The position numbers and the translations under genes are program-made. Below are positions 46,462-55,597 of a stretch of DNA of 64,000 nt, one piece after another. The DNA is taken from positions 199,632 to 263,631 of the forward strand of contig DIBY01000024.1 of NCBI GenBank assembly GCA_002415135.1, given 5' to 3'. The DNA comes from Flavobacteriales bacterium UBA5040 (GTDB taxonomy: Bacteria > Bacteroidota > Bacteroidia > Flavobacteriales > Weeksellaceae). Position 1 is the first letter of the stretch; each line of letters opens with the position of its first letter. Below the pieces are notes generated by a model. The model was not told the origin of the DNA. It saw nothing but the letters and a program-made list of their open reading frames with translations, and did not search any database.

Positions 46462-48315
46462 TTATTCTACAGTAACCGATTTTGCCAGATTTCTTGGCTG
46501 ATCGACATTCGCTCCACGATAAACTGCTATATAATAAGATAACAATTGTAAAGGAACTGAAGCAATAATTGGGGAGAAACATTCTGATGTTTCAGGGAAC
46601 TCAATCACGTAATCAGCAACAGAAGCAACTTGGGTGTCACCTTTATTAACCAGGGCAATTACCTGTCCTTTTCTCGCTTTAATTTCCTGAACGTTACTTA
46701 CGATCTTATCGTAATGTCCTTGTTTCGGAGCGATAATTACGATTGGCATATTCTCATCGATCAAAGCAATTGGTCCGTGTTTCATTTCAGCTGCAGGATA
46801 TCCTTCTGCGTGAATGTAGGAAATTTCTTTTAACTTCAAGGCACCTTCTAAAGCTGCAGGGAAATTATATCCTCTTCCTAAATATAGGAAATTCGTAGCA
46901 TCAACAAAATTTTTCGCAATCTCTTTGGTGATCTCGTGCGTGTTATCTAAAACCTCCTGAACTTTTTGCGGAATCGCATCCAATTCAGTAATTAAACGCA
47001 TAAATTCCTGATTACTTAAATTTCCGTTGTGTTTTCCTAATTTTAAGGCAATTAAAGAAAGTACAGTCAACTGTGCCGTAAACGCTTTTGTTGAAGCCAC
47101 GCCAATTTCTGGTCCAGCATGCGTATAAGAACCTGCATCCGTAACTCTCGAGATTGAAGAATCCACAACATTACAAATTCCATAAACGAAAGCACCTTTC
47201 TCTTTAGCCATTTTAATAGCTGCCATGGTATCAGCAGTTTCGCCTGATTGAGAAATCGCAATCACGATGTCTTTTTCAGAAATGATCGGATTTCTATATC
47301 TGAATTCTGAAGCATATTCTACTTCCACAGGAATTCTTGCAAATTCCTCGATTAAGTATTCACCTATTAGTCCAGCGTGCCAGGAAGTACCACAAGCAAT
47401 TATGGTAATTTTTTGAGCTTGATTTAATCTTTCCAAGTTATCCCAGATTCCGGCCATTTTAATAATGCCTTCTTCTACCAATAATCTTCCTCTTAAAGTA
47501 TCGTGAATTGATTTAGGCTGTTCAAAAATTTCTTTTAACATGAAATGTTCGTAACCTCCTTTTTCAATTTGCTCCAAGCTCAATTTTAACTGTTGAACTT
47601 CTGGAGTAATTTTTACATTATCTTTAATATTTCTAATATCAACGCCACTTTCTAAAGAGATAGTAGCCATGTGCCCTTCTTCTAAATAGACTGCTTCTTT
47701 CGTAAATTCTACAAAAGGAGAAGCATCTGAAGCAATAAAATACTCATTGTTTCCTAAACCAATTGCCAGTGGAGAACCTAATCTAGCCACTACTAATAAT
47801 CCTGGAAAATCATCGTGCATCACCGTAATTGCATACGCACCAAAAACTTCATTTAACGCATAACGCACTGCAGTTGGGAAATCCATTTCTGGATTAATAT
47901 CCATAATATACTGAATCAGATTAACCAATACTTCTGTATCGGTTTCTGAATGAAATACGAATCCTTTTTCGGTCAACATAATTTTAAGAGTATCGTAATT
48001 TTCGATAATCCCATTATGTACTAAAGCAATTTTTTTATTATTTGAAAGATGAGGATGTGAATTATTATCACTCGGAACACCGTGGGTTGCCCAACGGGTA
48101 TGCCCCATTCCTACGTGCGATTTACCAGCTAGCTCCTGTGAGATCGCTACCAAATCATCAACTTTTCCTTTTGTTTTTGAAACACTAAAAACTGAATTAT
48201 TATTATCGAGTACAATTCCTGCACTGTCATAACCTCTATATTCTAATCTTCGAAGTCCATTAATCACTACTTCATATGCATCCTGAAAACCAGTATATCC
48301 AACAATTCCACACAT
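46462..48315 (-). CDS. glmS: Glucosamine-6-phosphate synthase
   Basis: The protein is 617 aa. Residue C2 in MCGIVGYTG is the glutaminase nucleophile, residues 1-220 the glutaminase domain, and two SIS sugar-isomerase domains follow (about 285-420 and 455-600; ISQSGETADT, STKAFTAQL, AEMKHGPIALID). It makes GlcN-6-P for peptidoglycan and LPS. No glmS ribozyme is seen in the 18 nt before it. It follows the DUF4270 and glycogen-synthase-like genes in one operon. Confidence 0.98.
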   Translation of the reverse strand: MCGIVGYTGFQDAYEVVINGLRRLEYRGYDSAGIVLDNNNSVFSVSKTKGKVDDLVAISQELAGKSHVGMGHTRWATHGVPSDNNSHPHLSNNKKIALVHNGIIENYDTLKIMLTEKGFVFHSETDTEVLVNLIQYIMDINPEMDFPTAVRYALNEVFGAYAITVMHDDFPGLLVVARLGSPLAIGLGNNEYFIASDASPFVEFTKEAVYLEEGHMATISLESGVDIRNIKDNVKITPEVQQLKLSLEQIEKGGYEHFMLKEIFEQPKSIHDTLRGRLLVEEGIIKMAGIWDNLERLNQAQKITIIACGTSWHAGLIGEYLIEEFARIPVEVEYASEFRYRNPIISEKDIVIAISQSGETADTMAAIKMAKEKGAFVYGICNVVDSSISRVTDAGSYTHAGPEIGVASTKAFTAQLTVLSLIALKLGKHNGNLSNQEFMRLITELDAIPQKVQEVLDNTHEITKEIAKNFVDATNFLYLGRGYNFPAALEGALKLKEISYIHAEGYPAAEMKHGPIALIDENMPIVIIAPKQGHYDKIVSNVQEIKARKGQVIALVNKGDTQVASVADYVIEFPETSECFSPIIASVPLQLLSYYIAVYRGANVDQPRNLAKSVTVE

Positions 48316-48332
48316 ATCTCTATCTTATTTTT

Positions 48333-49913
48333 TTAGTTATTTTTTTGTCCGTAAGTCAATATTAATTTTGCACTCTTATCATTTAGTGGATCAGTACCCA
48401 CGAAAACAGCTCTGTAAGGTGTAAAACTTCTGGTGTTGAAGTTTTGAGCAAATGCTGGGAAAAATGCTCCCTGTGGAGTACCTCCCGAATCTACAGTATA
48501 ATCGCCTACATTTAATACAAGGTCATAATTAGCTGCTTCTTTTTCGATAATATTTTTAAAAGTCTGAGTAATTCCGATATCATAATAGGCAGGATTCTTC
48601 AGTAGATCATAAGATTTAACCAAGTTGTAAATACCTGTCCCCGATAAAGCGCTCAGATCAACTAAATAATCATTAAGATATTCTGGTTGTCCTGCTGCCG
48701 GAGTTAAATTTCTTTGTCTCACAACAAAGGAGCTTGGCTTTCTGTAATTATTATTCCAACTTGTTACATCGGTATAAATACGGATTTTGGCTGAAACGAT
48801 TCCGATCTTATTACTGTTGTATAAACTTTTAATTGCCGCAACATCGGCTGCAGGAACTCTAAGCCCAATACCTGGGCCACCCATTCCCTGAGCGTAAATT
48901 TTAGCATCACCACTAACTTGATTGATGGTCGCTAAAGCAGCTGCAGAAGCAGTTCCGGTACGATCATAAGTTATTTGATTAAAGTTCGCATTAGAAGCAC
49001 CAAGATTCATCGGGTAAACCGACTGCTCTCTGGTGGTTACTCCATTAACAACCTTATCATTCTTGTAGTATAAATTAAGCTCCGTAGTTGATGGATCAAA
49101 ATTAAACAGGTAACCATCAGTCTCAGCAACAGAAACTCTTATTCCTTGAAAATAACGGATAAATGAAGCTGCATCAGCAAGTTCTGGTGTATTGGCTTTA
49201 TTGATAATTTTATTCGCAAAGAAAGTACTGTCCAACGGGATTCTAATTGCCGCTGTTCTTTCAAACAACACGCTGTTATCAGCATCTTTGGTTACTCTTA
49301 CCAAATGAATGTTTCCATCAAATGTTTTTGCACCAATTTGCACTCCTGTACTCACTACTTTATTCGATCGAACCTCATCAGAGTTTGCACCTAAGAAATC
49401 GGTAACTTCATTGACTTTAATATTCAAAAGCGTTTTACCAGAAATTTTTGTTTTCCCGTACTTTGCAATAGGATACGAGCTTACAACTTTTTTCGCTGGC
49501 ACTGCTCCTTCTGGATAAATGTAATCTTCATTAGTGACTGTAGTAACCGAATCAATAGCGTATTGAGGTTTAAGAACAAGTACCGCTGAATCGAGCTTTG
49601 CATTAACTCCAAAATCTGGAACTGAATTACCCATTCTTACCTGCGTAACATAAGCTGATTTCTGTAATCCAAACTGAACCTCAGAAAACGCTCCCAAAGT
49701 TGCGCTCTGTAGCCGAGCCGCATCTGTTCTTATTGAATCGTTATTATTGACATTATAAGCAACAACTGGATACGTTTTTTCTGTACCTTGTGCTCCGTCT
49801 TGAAAAAATTGTGAACCCAATTGATCTGCATCGGGTTCACAATTCACTAAAATTAAACTCCCAATTACCAATGTTGCGGTAATTTTGAATAACTCTTGAA
49901 TAGTTCTTATCAT
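48333..49913 (-). CDS. DUF4270 lipoprotein
   Basis: The protein is 526 aa. A signal with lipobox (LILVNC, Cys25) is followed by EPDADQLGSQFFQ, the normal opening of DUF4270 proteins. The body is beta-rich. In Flavobacteriia this protein is usually encoded beside panC, a glycogen-synthase-like gene and glmS, exactly as here. It is expected at the outer membrane or cell surface. It has 18 nt to glmS and 14 nt from the upstream gene. Its role is unknown. Confidence 0.9.
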   Translation of the reverse strand: MIRTIQELFKITATLVIGSLILVNCEPDADQLGSQFFQDGAQGTEKTYPVVAYNVNNNDSIRTDAARLQSATLGAFSEVQFGLQKSAYVTQVRMGNSVPDFGVNAKLDSAVLVLKPQYAIDSVTTVTNEDYIYPEGAVPAKKVVSSYPIAKYGKTKISGKTLLNIKVNEVTDFLGANSDEVRSNKVVSTGVQIGAKTFDGNIHLVRVTKDADNSVLFERTAAIRIPLDSTFFANKIINKANTPELADAASFIRYFQGIRVSVAETDGYLFNFDPSTTELNLYYKNDKVVNGVTTREQSVYPMNLGASNANFNQITYDRTGTASAAALATINQVSGDAKIYAQGMGGPGIGLRVPAADVAAIKSLYNSNKIGIVSAKIRIYTDVTSWNNNYRKPSSFVVRQRNLTPAAGQPEYLNDYLVDLSALSGTGIYNLVKSYDLLKNPAYYDIGITQTFKNIIEKEAANYDLVLNVGDYTVDSGGTPQGAFFPAFAQNFNTRSFTPYRAVFVGTDPLNDKSAKLILTYGQKNN

Positions 49914-49927
49914 TAAATATAAATTGA

Positions 49928-50698
49928 TTAATAAAGGTTGTTAATCGTGTCAGCGTCAATATATTCAGACTTTGTAGTTTTCGTGTCAGCAAAAGCTTTG
50001 TAAAGATCTTCTTCTAAGAACTCGTCACCTTTGAGTACTAAATCTACCATATCCATACTTTCGATCACGAAATTTTGAAAACTTGGTTTTTTAAACGCTT
50101 TTAGTCCGGTAATATTGTCGAACTTCATTTTTTCTTCTACAGATTCAGATAACGCTAAATTCTCCTCATTGTAAACAGAAAGCACAATTTTGGAATCGTT
50201 GAAATAAGAATCGTTTTTGTAAAAAGTCTTTAAATAAACAGGGATAAATGAGGCCATCCATCCATTAAGGTGAATCACATCTGGTACCCAGTTTAGTTTT
50301 TTGATGGTTTCAATTACTCCTCTTGCGAAGAAAATCGCGCGCTCATCATTATCAGTAAATGGTTGTCCTTCATCATCGATATAGAATTGCTTTCTTTTGA
50401 AATACTCATCATTATCGATGAAGTAAACCTGCAATCTTTCTCCTGGCAACGAGGCAACTTTAATAATCAGGGGTTGATCCAGATCATTAATAATAATATT
50501 CATCCCAGATAGACGAATCACCTCATGCAATTGAAATTTTCTTTCGCTGATTTGGCCAAATCTTGGCATAAACACTCTTACATCATTTCCGTCTTGGTGC
50601 ATTTTGAGTGCCATCTTACTCACCATAGTCGCCATATTGCTGTCTTCCTGATAAGGAGACATCTCCGTGGTTACATATAAAATCTTTTGGTTCGGCAT
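49928..50698 (-). CDS. Glycogen/starch synthase-like N-terminal domain protein
   Basis: The protein is 256 aa and covers only the N-terminal Rossmann half of family GT5. It opens KILYVTTEMSPYQEDSNMATMVSKMALKMHQDGNDVRVFMPRFG, which is close to KxGGL-type glycogen synthases but lacks that exact motif. The ADP-glucose-binding C-terminal half is missing, so a normal synthase activity is unlikely. Such short proteins beside panC and DUF4270 are seen in many Flavobacteriia. It starts an operon with DUF4270 and glmS. Whether it has activity or senses a sugar is unknown. Confidence 0.85.
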   Translation of the reverse strand: MPNQKILYVTTEMSPYQEDSNMATMVSKMALKMHQDGNDVRVFMPRFGQISERKFQLHEVIRLSGMNIIINDLDQPLIIKVASLPGERLQVYFIDNDEYFKRKQFYIDDEGQPFTDNDERAIFFARGVIETIKKLNWVPDVIHLNGWMASFIPVYLKTFYKNDSYFNDSKIVLSVYNEENLALSESVEEKMKFDNITGLKAFKKPSFQNFVIESMDMVDLVLKGDEFLEEDLYKAFADTKTTKSEYIDADTINNLY

Positions 50699-50893
50699 AA
50701 ATTCTAACTTTCTTTCTAATTTTTGGGCAGAATATTCTACAGCGCAAATTTACGAAATTTTAATGTAATAAGTTTTAATTAACATTAATTAAGAATAATC
50801 GTCAAAAAAGTGCTAGAATTAAAAAATATTTCTCAAAATTCTAATTTAGTTTTCGCAGAAATTATTATTTTTACAAGGATAATCAAAACTAAT

Positions 50894-51742
50894 ATGGAAA
50901 TCTTCAGAGACAAAAAAACGCTTACAGATTATATCGAAAGGCAGAAAGAAATGGGCAAGCGAATAGGCTTCGCTCCAACAATGGGCGCGCTCCATCAAGG
51001 TCATCTTTCGTTATATGAAATCGCCAACAAAGAAAATGATTTGGTTATTTCTTCCATTTTCGTCAATCCTACCCAGTTTAATAATCCTGATGATTTAAAA
51101 AAGTATCCGCGTGACACCAATCGCGATCTTAAATTATTAGAAAAAACTGGAATCGTAGATGCCGTTTATCTTCCTGAAGTTGAAGATCTATATCCCGATG
51201 GATTAGCAAGTAAATCATTTAATTTCGATGGCTTAGAAAATAAGATGGAAGGAAAATCTCGACCTGGCCATTTTGATGGTGTTGGAACCGTGGTCGAAGA
51301 ATTATTCAGTCAGGTAAAACCAGACAACGCGTACTTTGGAGAAAAAGATTTTCAGCAGTTAGCGATCATCGAGAAATTGGCAGCACAATTAAAACTTCCC
51401 GTAAAGATTCACGGCGTTCCCATTTACCGCGAAGAAAATGGTTTGGCTATGAGTTCCCGTAACGAAAGGTTAAGTTCCGCTCAAAGAGATGCTGCGAAAG
51501 TGATTCACGAAACTTTAGTCAAAGTTAACGACTGGTTTAGAATTATCACCGTTCCCGAAATTAACAAGCGAGTCAAAGATATTTTCGACGACCAACGCGG
51601 AATGACTTTAGAATACTTCGAAATCGCTGACGAAAACACTTTAAAAGAAACTGATTTCTTCTACAAAGACAAAAATTACCGCGCTTTTATTGTAGTGAAT
51701 GTTGGAGATGTTAGACTCATTGACAACATGCATTTGGATTAA
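50894..51742 (+). CDS. panC: Pantothenate synthetase
   Basis: The protein is 282 aa and joins pantoate and beta-alanine with ATP in CoA synthesis. The HIGH-type motif is GALHQGHLSLYEIA; the region PTQFNNPDDLKKYPRD and YFGEKDFQQLAIIEKL are typical. A longer frame from 50810 adds 28 residues, but ATG 50894 gives the proper N terminus (MEIFRDKKTL). It is divergent from the glycogen-synthase-like operon. A terminator follows at 51771-51804. Confidence 0.95.
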   Translation: MEIFRDKKTLTDYIERQKEMGKRIGFAPTMGALHQGHLSLYEIANKENDLVISSIFVNPTQFNNPDDLKKYPRDTNRDLKLLEKTGIVDAVYLPEVEDLYPDGLASKSFNFDGLENKMEGKSRPGHFDGVGTVVEELFSQVKPDNAYFGEKDFQQLAIIEKLAAQLKLPVKIHGVPIYREENGLAMSSRNERLSSAQRDAAKVIHETLVKVNDWFRIITVPEINKRVKDIFDDQRGMTLEYFEIADENTLKETDFFYKDKNYRAFIVVNVGDVRLIDNMHLD

Positions 51743-51770
51743 GATTCCACTGCGAAACTCAACGATAGCG

Positions 51771-51806
51771 AAAATCCCTTCCGTTTTATTACTGAAGGGA
51801 TTTTTT
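51771..51806 (+). terminator. Terminator of panC
   Basis: AAAATCCCTTC (51771-51781) pairs with GAAGGGATTTT (51794-51804), then more T residues. Confidence 0.88.
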
Positions 51807-51849
51807 GTATGTTTAACCTTTTATAAAACAAAATACTATCTAAAAAAAC

Positions 51850-52416
51850 ATGAAAGCACTACTCTATTTTTTATTATTAATTCCGGTTAATTTTTTCTCG
51901 CAAGAACAGAAACCTTCTGAAAAATTTTGGACTCTACTGGAAAAACATTGTGGAAAAGCTTACCAAGGTGAAATAATTTCTGGTGGCAAAGAAGGCGATG
52001 GTTTTACCGGAAAAAAATTAGTAATGCATGTTCGGTCTTGCCAAAAAAATGATATTAAAATTCCGTTTTTTGTTGGTGATGACAAATCGAGAACGTGGGT
52101 TTTAAATATGAATATTGATAAAATTTTAAGGCTGAAACATGATCATCGAAATCCCGATGGAACGGAAGAAAAATCGACTCAATATGGCGGAACAAGTTCC
52201 AATGTAGGTTTAGAAAATCTTCAGATGTTTCCTGCAGACGCATATACTGCTCAGTTAATACCAGCCGCTGCAACGAATGTCTGGTGGTTTACGATTGATG
52301 AAAAAAGCTTCACCTATAATCTTCGTCGTGTTGGCAGCGATCGATTGTTCACCGTAAAATTTGATGTAACGAAATCGATTGAAACTCCGAGCGCGCCTTG
52401 GGGAACGAAAGAATAA
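51850..52416 (+). CDS. Hypothetical secreted protein
   Basis: The protein is 188 aa with a signal peptide ending near FFSQ (about residue 17). The mature part has two Cys residues (C34 in EKHCGKAY, and a later VRSCQK), aromatic and charged residues in a probable beta-rich fold, and an end APWGTKE. It resembles small uncharacterised proteins of Flavobacteriia and I cannot name its family. It is convergent with dodecin and separate from panC. Confidence 0.65.
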   Translation: MKALLYFLLLIPVNFFSQEQKPSEKFWTLLEKHCGKAYQGEIISGGKEGDGFTGKKLVMHVRSCQKNDIKIPFFVGDDKSRTWVLNMNIDKILRLKHDHRNPDGTEEKSTQYGGTSSNVGLENLQMFPADAYTAQLIPAAATNVWWFTIDEKSFTYNLRRVGSDRLFTVKFDVTKSIETPSAPWGTKE

Positions 52417-52419
52417 ATA

Positions 52420-52450
52420 ATGAGTAATGATTAATGAGTAATGAGTATTG
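52420..52450. repeat. Short AATGAGT-type repeat
   Basis: The motif ATGAGTAATGA recurs with small changes after the hypothetical secreted gene, giving about 30 bp of simple repeat. Confidence 0.55.
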
Positions 52451-52462
52451 AATTTAGACCAA

Positions 52463-52499
52463 AAAAAATCCATTTTGCGATTAACAAAATGGATTTTTT
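52463..52499. terminator. Bidirectional terminator of dodecin and the secreted-protein gene
   Basis: A 15-bp perfect stem: 52463-52477 pairs with 52485-52499 (core ATCCATTTTG / CAAAATGGAT), with A and T runs at its ends that serve both strands. Confidence 0.88.
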
Positions 52500-52517
52500 C
52501 TTTTTCAAAATAAGTTG

Positions 52518-52715
52518 TTATTCAACTCTGAAAGAAACTTTACAGACGCATCCATACGATGAAATCTCGCCATCTTTTACATGGCATTTCATGTCTTTTA
52601 CATAAACGCTATCAATATTTTTTACCGTTTTCGAAACCTCTTTTACGGCATTTTTTATAGCGTCATCAAAACTAATTTCTGAAGTAGCAATTACTTCAAG
52701 TACTTTTACAATCAT
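52518..52715 (-). CDS. Dodecin-family flavoprotein
   Basis: The protein is 65 aa, the normal dodecin length. The sequence VLEVIATSEISFDDAIKNAVKEVSKTVKNIDSVYVKDMKC and the ending YGCVCKVSFRVE match dodecins, which assemble as hollow dodecamers and store flavin. The usual Trp that stacks on flavin (position ~36) is replaced here by Tyr/Val context (DSVYVKDMK), so the ligand may differ. It is a single gene with its own terminator. Confidence 0.85.
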   Translation of the reverse strand: MIVKVLEVIATSEISFDDAIKNAVKEVSKTVKNIDSVYVKDMKCHVKDGEISSYGCVCKVSFRVE

Positions 52716-52852
52716 AATATTTTGTTTTAATTTTCTTCAATTTAAAATAATTAAAACGAACTATCGACTGTTTAACAAACTTTAAGATAAGCAGTTATGA
52801 AAATTATAAAAATTTATTGGTAAAATTTTCTTTTTCATCAAAAATAATTTTA

Positions 52853-52860
52853 TAGATTTG
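52853..52860 (+). promoter_or_regulatory. -7 box of the metY leader
   Basis: TAGATTTG fits TAnnTTTG. Transcription would begin shortly after, about 30 nt before the riboswitch P1 stem. Confidence 0.5.
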
Positions 52861-52891
52861 CAGCACTAAGACGTTCTTTAAAACATCGCAA

Positions 52892-52995
52892 CTTATTCAG
52901 AAAAGTGGAGGGAATTGACCCTTTGAAACTTTGGCAACCTGTTTAGAAATAAATAAGGTGCAAAATTCAACTCGCTACAGCGCGGGAAAGATAAG
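52892..52995 (+). ncRNA. SAM-I (S-box) riboswitch
   Basis: The P1 stem pairs CTTAT (52892-52896) with ATAAG (52991-52995). The conserved GTGGAGGGAATTGACCC-type P2 arm, the GGCAACC core and the AAGGTGC-type junction are all visible. SAM-I senses S-adenosylmethionine and is expected to switch off the following methionine gene. It is followed by a clear terminator hairpin. Confidence 0.92.
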
Positions 52996-53034
52996 TCAGA
53001 TATTAAAATTTAGAAAATAGAAATTCTATATATT

Positions 53035-53067
53035 AAGCTCTTTTGATTTGTCGAAAGAGCTTTTTTT
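53035..53067 (+). terminator. Riboswitch-controlled terminator
   Basis: AAGCTCTTT (53035-53043) pairs with AAAGAGCTT (53054-53062), followed by a T-run. Its place between the SAM-I aptamer and metY suggests transcription attenuation when SAM is high. Confidence 0.85.
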
Positions 53068-53132
53068 AGGCTTTTTCGATAAGTATTTTCAAAGGATAAG
53101 TTGCCAAAAATTTAAAACAAATAAATTAAAAT

Positions 53133-54428
53133 ATGAGCAATTTAAAATTTGAAACTTTGCAAGTTCACGCCGGTCAAACCGTAGATTCAACCACCAACTC
53201 CAGAGCCGTTCCTCTTTATCAAACCGCCTGTTACACCTTTAATGATGCAGATCATGCGGCCAATCTTTTTGGGTTAAAAGAGTTCGGAAATATTTACACG
53301 CGTTTGATGAATCCAACTACGGATGTTTTCGAAAAGAGGATGGCGGCGTTACATGGCGGTGTTGCAGCTTTGGCGACGAGTTCCGGACATGCATCACAGT
53401 TTTTAGCATTAACAAATATTCTTCAACACGGCGATAATTTCGTGAGTTCACCGTACTTGTACGGCGGAAGTTACAATCAATTCAAAGTCTCCTTTAAAAA
53501 ATTAGGAATAGAAACCCGTTTTGCAGAAGATGACGAACCAGGAAGTTTCGAAAAACTTATTGATGAGAATACAAAAGCCATTTATTTAGAAACGATTGGA
53601 AATCCAAGTTTAAATATTCCTGATTTTGAAGCGATTGCAGCAGTTGCAAAAAAATACGGAATTCCGTTAATCGTTGACAATACTTTTGGAGCTGGAGGCT
53701 ATCTTTTTCAGCCTTTAAAACACGGCGCCAACATCGTCGTAGAATCTGCGACCAAATGGATCGGCGGTCACGGAACATCGATTGGCGGAATCATTATCGA
53801 TGGTGGGAATTTTGATTGGAGCGGAGGTAAATTCCCTCAATTATCAGAACCGTGTGAGAGCTATCACGGCTTGGTCTTCACTGATGTTTTCGGCGTGGAT
53901 TCTCAATTCGGAAATATCGCTTTTATCATCAAAGCAAGAGTTGAAGGAATGCGTGATTTCGGTCCAACCATTTCTCCTTTTAACTCATTTCTATTGCTAC
54001 AAGGTTTAGAAACATTATCTCTGCGTTTAGAAAGAACGGTAAGTAATGCCCAAACCATCGCGGAATATTTAGAAAATCATCCGAAAGTTGAAAAAGTTTT
54101 GTACCCAGGATTACCGAGTTTTCCGGATCATGACAATGCTAAGAAATATTTAAAAAGAGGGTTTGGCGGCGTGTTGAGTTTTGACATTAAAGGCGGAAAA
54201 GAATCTGCGGTAAAATTCATTAATCATCTTTCGTTAATTAGTCATGTTGCGAACGTTGGAGATTCAAAAACATTGATCATCAATCCAGCTTCAACAACAC
54301 ATGAACAATTGTCGGATGAAGAAAAAGAAAAAGCAGGAATCAGGTCGGGACAAGTACGATTGAGTGTCGGCATCGAACACATCGATGATATTATCGCTGA
54401 TCTAGAGTCAGGTTTTTTTATTATTTAA
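53133..54428 (+). CDS. metY: O-acetylhomoserine sulfhydrylase (homocysteine synthase)
   Basis: The protein is 431 aa and uses PLP to make homocysteine (methionine) from O-acetylhomoserine and sulfide. The N-terminal HAGQ, YTRLMNPTTDVFEKRMAALHGGVAAL and the PLP Lys in VVESATKWIGGHGT are typical. A SAM-I riboswitch and terminator in the leader support a methionine role over cysteine synthesis. The product of a longer MetB/MetZ subgroup is a possible alternative. A terminator follows. Confidence 0.93.
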   Translation: MSNLKFETLQVHAGQTVDSTTNSRAVPLYQTACYTFNDADHAANLFGLKEFGNIYTRLMNPTTDVFEKRMAALHGGVAALATSSGHASQFLALTNILQHGDNFVSSPYLYGGSYNQFKVSFKKLGIETRFAEDDEPGSFEKLIDENTKAIYLETIGNPSLNIPDFEAIAAVAKKYGIPLIVDNTFGAGGYLFQPLKHGANIVVESATKWIGGHGTSIGGIIIDGGNFDWSGGKFPQLSEPCESYHGLVFTDVFGVDSQFGNIAFIIKARVEGMRDFGPTISPFNSFLLLQGLETLSLRLERTVSNAQTIAEYLENHPKVEKVLYPGLPSFPDHDNAKKYLKRGFGGVLSFDIKGGKESAVKFINHLSLISHVANVGDSKTLIINPASTTHEQLSDEEKEKAGIRSGQVRLSVGIEHIDDIIADLESGFFII

Positions 54429-54443
54429 TTTTTAAGGTTAATA

Positions 54444-54473
54444 AGAAAGAGTGAATAAATTCACTCTTTCTTT
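54444..54473. terminator. Bidirectional terminator after metY
   Basis: AAGAAAGAGTGAA (54444-54456) pairs perfectly with TTCACTCTTTCTT (54461-54473). The convergent gene ends just after it. Confidence 0.88.
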
Positions 54474-54475
54474 AT

Positions 54476-55537
54476 TTAATAAATCTTCGGTTCGTAATCA
54501 AGCGGCAGAAAGTTTTCCATTTTATTGTTGGTTAAATTTCCCTGCAGAATCATCAATTCTGGATCAGAGGAATTGCCATCTGGATAAATCTCAAACGAAT
54601 TCCCATCAACATAAATATAAGAAGTCTGTTGCACCGAAGAAGTCTCTTTAATAATTGATCCTTTCTTGACTGCAAAATAATGTTTCGGATAATTGACTTG
54701 AAGAATATCTTTGAACTCTAATACTTTTCCATCAGAAACTTTTTTAAAAAAAGAAGAAGTTGGAATTTTAGTAGCAATTACCGCCAAGGCACTTTTGTTA
54801 ACTTTTGCTTTATCTTTTTCAAGTTTAACCACATGATTGACCCAAAATCCCTGTTCAGCAATTTGATCCTGATAAGCACTTCTTAAAAAATGCATAATAC
54901 TGCCATGATAAGCATTGATGCGATTGGCTTGGTTGATTTGTTTCGGATTAACTTCTTTAAAAAAAGAGGTTCCTGAATAAGCAACGGTGTTATTTCTGAA
55001 ATCTGCTTCAAAATTGATCAGATTAAATTGAACCTGATACGCTAATTTCTTATTATTAATAATCAAAGTCTGCGGTGCTTTTACTTTCAGGATTTGATTC
55101 GTTTTATCGAAGGCAAATTTCAGCGACTTCTGGTTTTTTATTTTAACATTAACCTGATCAAATCCAACAAACTGACCGAGGAAATAATTAATGTATCTTT
55201 TGTAAGCTTCATCAGTGTAAGGAATCAGGACCACTTCCTCAATATCCTGAATTTTAAGTAAAACAACTTTCACCTTTTTTCCAAGTGCATCAGCAATACT
55301 TACGGTAAAAGTTTCGTAACCATTTTTCTGAAAAACAATGGTGGTGTTCTTTTGATTTTGAACATCGAGCGAGAAACTCCCATTGACTTCAGAAACGGTA
55401 TGAATTTTAGAACCGTCAACGTAGATATTAACCTCTGAAAGTGGCTTGTCATTTTCGGCAAAAGTAAATCCAGAAATTACTTGTGCTTGAAAAATTTCAT
55501 TCAGAAAAATTAAAAAGAAAAGTAAAATTTTGTTCAT
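54476..55537 (-). CDS. Carboxypeptidase-regulatory-domain envelope protein
   Basis: The protein is 353 aa with a signal peptide ending near FQAQ. Residues about 19-100 form a CarboxypepD_reg-like domain (VISGFTFAENDKPLSEVNIYVDGSK, FSLDVQNQKNTTIVFQKNGYETF), normally found at the start of TonB-dependent receptors. The rest (KFAFDKTNQILKVKAPQTLI..., ends PLDYEPKIY) is not a receptor barrel. It may be a free-standing surface protein. A TATTATTG box (complement of 55542-55549) lies exactly 4 nt before the ATG. It is probably secreted or outer-membrane facing. Confidence 0.8.
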   Translation of the reverse strand: MNKILLFFLIFLNEIFQAQVISGFTFAENDKPLSEVNIYVDGSKIHTVSEVNGSFSLDVQNQKNTTIVFQKNGYETFTVSIADALGKKVKVVLLKIQDIEEVVLIPYTDEAYKRYINYFLGQFVGFDQVNVKIKNQKSLKFAFDKTNQILKVKAPQTLIINNKKLAYQVQFNLINFEADFRNNTVAYSGTSFFKEVNPKQINQANRINAYHGSIMHFLRSAYQDQIAEQGFWVNHVVKLEKDKAKVNKSALAVIATKIPTSSFFKKVSDGKVLEFKDILQVNYPKHYFAVKKGSIIKETSSVQQTSYIYVDGNSFEIYPDGNSSDPELMILQGNLTNNKMENFLPLDYEPKIY

Positions 55538-55597
55538 CCTACAATAATAGTAAAAATGTAAAATACGATTGGTGTTGACTTTAATTAAAATAAATAT

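Noticed and set aside
46440..48330. glmS ribozyme
   Set aside because: The gap before glmS is only 18 nt, with no room or core motif for the ribozyme.
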